Assembly: GCF_002723955.1 (NCBI RefSeq)
Contig: NZ_BEWN01000005.1
Span: 1 to 64,000, forward strand
Reading direction: 5' to 3'
Source: Gluconobacter frateurii
GTDB lineage: Bacteria > Pseudomonadota > Alphaproteobacteria > Acetobacterales > Acetobacteraceae
DNA: 64,000 nt
Made by a program: the position numbers and the translations under genes. Positions 60,699 to 64,000 of this stretch are shown here, piece after piece. The notes below the pieces were generated by a model. It worked only from the letters and a program-made list of their open reading frames with translations. It did not search any database and had not been told where the DNA came from. Within the stretch, counting starts at the first letter, position 1; each line of letters opens with the position of its first letter.

Positions 60699-62134
60699 AT
60701 CGCCACTCCCGATGGAGACAGGGCCAGAGACCGCAAAGCAGCAGGCAGTCGCTCCGGCGTTTCTCCCTTCAGGACAACCGGCAAAACTGACAACAACGAT
60801 ACCGAAGGATCGCGCGCCTGAACGGCATCAATTTTTCCGTTTTTAAGGCGTATCCAGTACCAGATGTCCCCGCGCGCACCCTCCGCAACACCGATACCTT
60901 CCTGCGTGGCCTCCGGCGCGGGTTCGTCATCATCCATTCCGATACTTCCGAGAATACGCTGGATCAGCGCCAGGGAGTCACGGATCTCCGTCAGACGCAA
61001 TGCATCCCTCGCCGCTCCGTCACCGTCGCTTGATCCTGTCGAGCGCAGGGCATCCAGTCGCATTCCGGCTTCCCGACGACGCACATCCAGACTGCGCCCC
61101 GAGGCTCTGCCAACCAGGCCGCCAACCGCAAATTCCCGCGCCTGCGCCGGAGCCAGAGCGCCGAGCCCCTTCAGACGCGGGGCAAAAACGGATTGCAATT
61201 CCCTGAGTTGGGCCATGCGTGGCTGCATCACGCCCATAACGGCCTGCGCCAACGGAACGATTTCCAAACTTGTGCGGAAACCATCACACCGCACCAGATC
61301 CGTCAGTCGACGGGACACGCCCTGCTCTGCACAGGCGGAAGCAATCGCCTCACGCGCATGTTCGCAATGTGTAGCCAACAGCCCCGCATCCACGGCTCTG
61401 GCCGTGCGCGCCATATCAAACAGGTGAACAGACATCCGCTCGATTTCCAGCAGGATCATCCAGCAGTCCCGAACACCCGGGCCAGGCTGCAAACCGCGTG
61501 CCTGAGCCACAGCACGACAGAACGCGACCGGATGCGCCACAAATCCCCCGGCCGTCATCCGGGACACCAGTGGCAGGGCTTCCTCAGGTGTCAGACCGAT
61601 CATCCGATGCAGTACGCCGCGATGCGCCAATCCCGCATTGACGGACACATCCTGCACTTTCCCCCGGACCACATCAAAAGACAGTTCCAGTGGGCCTGTC
61701 AGACCCGATTTTTCAGCGGGCAGAACATTACGACCCGGAACAGGACGCGCCGCCTGCCCACCCGGCCCTGGACGTGAAGAGAGGGGCCATGTGGCTTCCC
61801 ACACCCCCTCGTCCAATGCAGGCTGCCCATCCCCGGACGCGCTCATCGCCTCAATACCCCAGAGATCGTAGGCCACCCGCTCACCCCATTCCGCAGCGGG
61901 GAAACGGGAGGACGGCGCAAGGTAACGACGATCTTCGACCGCCGTGCTGGCCATCAACGGGCAATCACCTTCAAGCAGAAGAACATAGACGCGGTGTTCA
62001 TCCGCCCAGCAGGACAAGAGCGACAATGTCGTTCCCGGGACCGCCAGCATGGCTTCCCACTGTTCTGCATCCAGAAAATAATGAGATAGCGCGACCCGCT
62101 CCCCACTCCTGATGATCCGTCCCATTCCGCTCAT
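60695..62134 (-). CDS. Large subunit of a Hyf/Ehr-like complex, NiFe ligands absent
   Basis: A 479-residue NuoC-NuoD/HycE-type fusion starting at the ATG at 62134 (MSGMGRII), overlapping the stop of the membrane subunit by 4 bases. The N-terminal 30-kDa-like domain ends in WGERVAYDLWGIEA; the 49-kDa-like domain begins at LSFDVVRGKVQDVSVNAGLAHRG. The hydrogenase L1 CxxC position reads RMTAGGFVAH (near 200), and the C-terminus (SLALSPSGVAM) has no CxxC, so no NiFe centre can form. Electron transfer or another reaction is implied, as in Ehr complexes. Confidence 0.82.
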   Translation of the reverse strand: MSGMGRIIRSGERVALSHYFLDAEQWEAMLAVPGTTLSLLSCWADEHRVYVLLLEGDCPLMASTAVEDRRYLAPSSRFPAAEWGERVAYDLWGIEAMSASGDGQPALDEGVWEATWPLSSRPGPGGQAARPVPGRNVLPAEKSGLTGPLELSFDVVRGKVQDVSVNAGLAHRGVLHRMIGLTPEEALPLVSRMTAGGFVAHPVAFCRAVAQARGLQPGPGVRDCWMILLEIERMSVHLFDMARTARAVDAGLLATHCEHAREAIASACAEQGVSRRLTDLVRCDGFRTSLEIVPLAQAVMGVMQPRMAQLRELQSVFAPRLKGLGALAPAQAREFAVGGLVGRASGRSLDVRRREAGMRLDALRSTGSSDGDGAARDALRLTEIRDSLALIQRILGSIGMDDDEPAPEATQEGIGVAEGARGDIWYWIRLKNGKIDAVQARDPSVSLLSVLPVVLKGETPERLPAALRSLALSPSGVAM

Positions 62135-63222
62135 GGGTGCCACCCCGGCGTTGGATGCCAGGCCAACAGCAAAGGCCCGCACAACCCAACCGCGAGAAGG
62201 GCAGCCTCAACCATCGGCACCATTCCGGACTTCAAAGCCAGACCAGACGGCATCAACCCGGCAAGACGAACGTTTTTCAATCCCGGCAACAGGCACACAA
62301 TCATCAGAGCAAGAAGAAACGGTTCAAGAGACCGGCCTATTGCCAAAAGCGCGCAGAAGACCGGCCACGGCGCCATCCCATCAGCGACTGTCCGGTAGCG
62401 GCCAGCCTCGCCTTCCCGTTCCAGCACAGCCAGACCGAGCGACGTGATGAGCAAAAGCACAATCGCACTGCCTTCCCCAACCGCTGCGGCAATCGCCCCA
62501 AGAGCCGCCAGAACCGGCAGGAACTGCCCTCGCCCTTTCGATTGCACGGCCATCTTCATGATGAGCGTCCCGAACCCCGCAACCAGCACCAGCAGATGCA
62601 CAAGCGCATGATGATCAAGCCGCAACATCAGAAGGATCGCCGCAAAGCGCAGACCCGTATCCAATAGAGCAGCCTCAGGCTCCGGAACGGGCGATGGCCC
62701 CAGACCGGCCATCATGCAAAGACCAACTGTCAATAAGACAGGCCCAAGCGGAGACTGTTCCATGGAGAGCAGCGACGCCCCCAATACTCCCAAAATTACG
62801 CCTCCCAGACGGGACCGCGCCATGTCCCAGACGATCGCGGCCTTCTGCGCGCCGCGACCTTCCCGCCACGCCAGCAGAACAGTCCCAGCCCCGCACAGCA
62901 CCGTGACGGCGAACGCGGAATGAACATTCAGTGCCATCAAAGCACAACCCGTCACCAGAAAGGGCAGGATGCGCCCCGTCCTGTCTTTCGCTGGCGGAAG
63001 CAGGAGCGGCATAACGGCCACGGCACAGGAACACGCCGCCGCAAGTGCATCGGCACCCGGCATCAGCCAGACCGCAATCGGCGTCATGATCGCCCCGGCA
63101 ATGGCAAATGTCAGGCTGCTGGCTGGCTGACGATTGGCAGGCGTGAGCATGAGCAGGAAGGCTGCCAGAAGCGGCCAGACCGTGACGGCAAACAATGTCC
63201 CGACCGGAGCAAGCGGATGCAT
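62131..63222 (-). CDS. HyfF-like (truncated antiporter-type) membrane subunit
   Basis: A 363-residue highly hydrophobic protein with about 10-11 spans, near the HyfF/NuoL-N proton-channel family by context, but shorter (usual 480-520) and poor in the charged residues (Glu/Lys in middle helices) normally needed for proton passage. Candidates left are the Asp/His in RLDHHALVHLL and the Lys in IMKMAVQSK. It overlaps the hyfE-like gene by one base (TGATG) and the large subunit by four. Identity is inferred mainly from position and topology. Confidence 0.6.
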   Translation of the reverse strand: MHPLAPVGTLFAVTVWPLLAAFLLMLTPANRQPASSLTFAIAGAIMTPIAVWLMPGADALAAACSCAVAVMPLLLPPAKDRTGRILPFLVTGCALMALNVHSAFAVTVLCGAGTVLLAWREGRGAQKAAIVWDMARSRLGGVILGVLGASLLSMEQSPLGPVLLTVGLCMMAGLGPSPVPEPEAALLDTGLRFAAILLMLRLDHHALVHLLVLVAGFGTLIMKMAVQSKGRGQFLPVLAALGAIAAAVGEGSAIVLLLITSLGLAVLEREGEAGRYRTVADGMAPWPVFCALLAIGRSLEPFLLALMIVCLLPGLKNVRLAGLMPSGLALKSGMVPMVEAALLAVGLCGPLLLAWHPTPGWHP

Positions 63223-63743
63223 CAGTTTTCCTCCACGCGGCGCCAGGCCAGACGCGGCAGCAACGTCACGCCCAGCGCGCCCAGAACGCCCCAGAGCGCA
63301 ACAGCCGCTACAAACAACGGCCAGGATTGCAGGATGCAGGCCATAACGATCAGACCGTCAGCCGCCACCAGAAGGCCCGTAAACTGCACAAGAGACGGCC
63401 CGAACGCCGCGCCACAAAGCCCGATCAGAACAACACCGGCTCCGAGAACGGGCGCAAGTCCCAGACTGGCACCGGACAGACCAAGTGCCAGCAACAGCAA
63501 AAGAGCCCCCACCACAGGCAATACAGCGCCCCGATCTGGCGCGTGAGGCGCAAAACGTCGCAGCCAGATCCACGCACCAATATTCAGCCCGACCAACGTA
63601 ACGGACGTCAGCAGCGCAAGCAGACCGCCACAGACCGTCGCCCCTGCAAACGCACAGACCAACCCGTACAGTGGTAATCCGCGTCCATCCCGGCCTAGGC
63701 CAGCCAGCGCCAGAAGGAGCAGAACGCCAAACCCGACAATCAT
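63222..63743 (-). CDS. HyfE-like membrane subunit
   Basis: A 173-residue protein starting at the ATG at 63743 (MIVGFGVLLLL), with about five or six spans. Length and topology resemble hydrogenase-4 component E (about 216), shortened, with a conserved-looking GPSLVQFTGLLVAADGLIVMACI segment near 120-142. HyfE relates to NuoK/MrpC-type subunits. It overlaps the HyfC-like gene by four bases (ATGA) and the HyfF-like gene by one. Confidence 0.62.
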   Translation of the reverse strand: MIVGFGVLLLLALAGLGRDGRGLPLYGLVCAFAGATVCGGLLALLTSVTLVGLNIGAWIWLRRFAPHAPDRGAVLPVVGALLLLLALGLSGASLGLAPVLGAGVVLIGLCGAAFGPSLVQFTGLLVAADGLIVMACILQSWPLFVAAVALWGVLGALGVTLLPRLAWRRVEEN

Positions 63744-64000
63744 GTCGCGAACCTCCCGGCCAGTGCCAGAAGAAGCGCCACACCCGCAAACAGCGCCGTC
63801 AGTCGTTCGCTGCGCTCCTGCGCTGTCAGCCTCAATGTCACAAGCACCATCACCACAAGTAGGACCCGCGCCAGAAGGGCTGCCAGCCCCACGAACCATC
63901 CCGAGAGACCTGCGTCACGCAATCCGACGGATATGGGCAGAGCCAGATCAGCCAGCAGGAAGATCCAGGCAAAATTCAGAACCTGCGCGACCTGCCGCGC
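63740..64000 (-). CDS. HyfC/NuoH-like membrane subunit, 3' end only
   Basis: The frame is open from the window edge: 86 residues of a membrane protein, starting upstream of the window. It shows two or three spans (VLNFAWIFLLADLALPISVGL, FVGLAALLARVLLVVMVLVTLRLTAQ and LTALFAGVALLLALAGRF). The Arg-rich loop after the second span resembles the NuoH/HyfC C-terminus. By gene order it would be the quinone-module anchor of the complex. Full identity depends on sequence outside the window. Confidence 0.55.
   Translation of the reverse strand, partial: ARQVAQVLNFAWIFLLADLALPISVGLRDAGLSGWFVGLAALLARVLLVVMVLVTLRLTAQERSERLTALFAGVALLLALAGRFAT

Noticed and set aside
60695-62134. Active NiFe hydrogenase or formate hydrogenlyase
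   Set aside because: Neither CxxC pair that binds nickel and iron is present in the large subunit, and no maturation genes are in view.

Overview
The window reads as a stretch of chromosome from an acetic acid bacterium, most likely Gluconobacter (G. oxydans group). The strongest pointer is a full-length membrane-bound PQQ glucose dehydrogenase of about 806 residues (37900-40320). Supporting it are a cyanide-insensitive cytochrome bd oxidase, a fructokinase of the ROK family, and Rhodospirillales-type gene orders: a zapA/6S RNA/5-formyl-THF cyclo-ligase block, xseB-ispA-dxs-tlyA, and zinc-ribbon protein/ftsEX/DUF218/plsC. The genus is inferred from gene content; no rRNA gene is present.

Layout. 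1-4600: a minus-strand block (DUF4164-like protein, zapA, 6S RNA, fau, YmdB-type phosphodiesterase), a palindrome-rich gap, a ThiE-like protein and two lipoproteins, one with a Gly/Trp repeat. 4655-7903: a compact EF-P beta-lysylation set (epmA, epmB, efp) with an AhpD-like gene inserted. 7906-13597: an inositol-phosphatase-family gene, an OmpA/MotA/MotB-like envelope trio, and lepA. 13607-21350: accessory-looking genes (two glycosyltransferase-like proteins, a heme oxygenase overlapping one of them, AsmA, an AzgA-type purine permease) and a stranded phage-type lysis pair behind a promoter-terminator leader. 21448-25347: isoprenoid precursor synthesis. 25307-26399: a TetR/DUF1348 pair with a perfect 20-bp palindromic operator. 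26474-37595: housekeeping genes (rlmN, argG, FKBP, tdk, trpS, lpxB, pheTS, rplT-rpmI) plus a tandem pair of small c-type cytochromes.

37600-43800: an intergenic region with a CRP-like site inside a long inverted repeat, then glucose dehydrogenase, two small periplasmic proteins, sufE and hslVU. 43858-47591: two overlapping sensor kinases; the first carries two receiver-like domains without the phosphorylatable Asp. 47709-53005: envelope and division genes. 53029-55857: an FNR-like box, cioA-cioB and a 51-residue third gene. 55911-60039: gloB, a methyltransferase, psd-pssA (phosphatidylethanolamine synthesis) and frk. 60213-64000: the 3' part of a five-gene operon for a membrane complex related to energy-converting hydrogenases (Hyf/Ehr type). 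Its large subunit lacks the Cys pairs that bind NiFe, so it is probably not a hydrogenase.

The respiratory theme is coherent. Glucose dehydrogenase feeds ubiquinone, CioAB drains ubiquinol, the small cytochromes may carry electrons in the periplasm, and the Hyf/Ehr-like complex may couple an unknown redox reaction to ion movement. The most novel items are the NiFe-less complex, the double hairpin with the CRP-like site before gdh, the lysis cassette with an attenuator-like leader, the degenerate-receiver kinase and the TetR operator.
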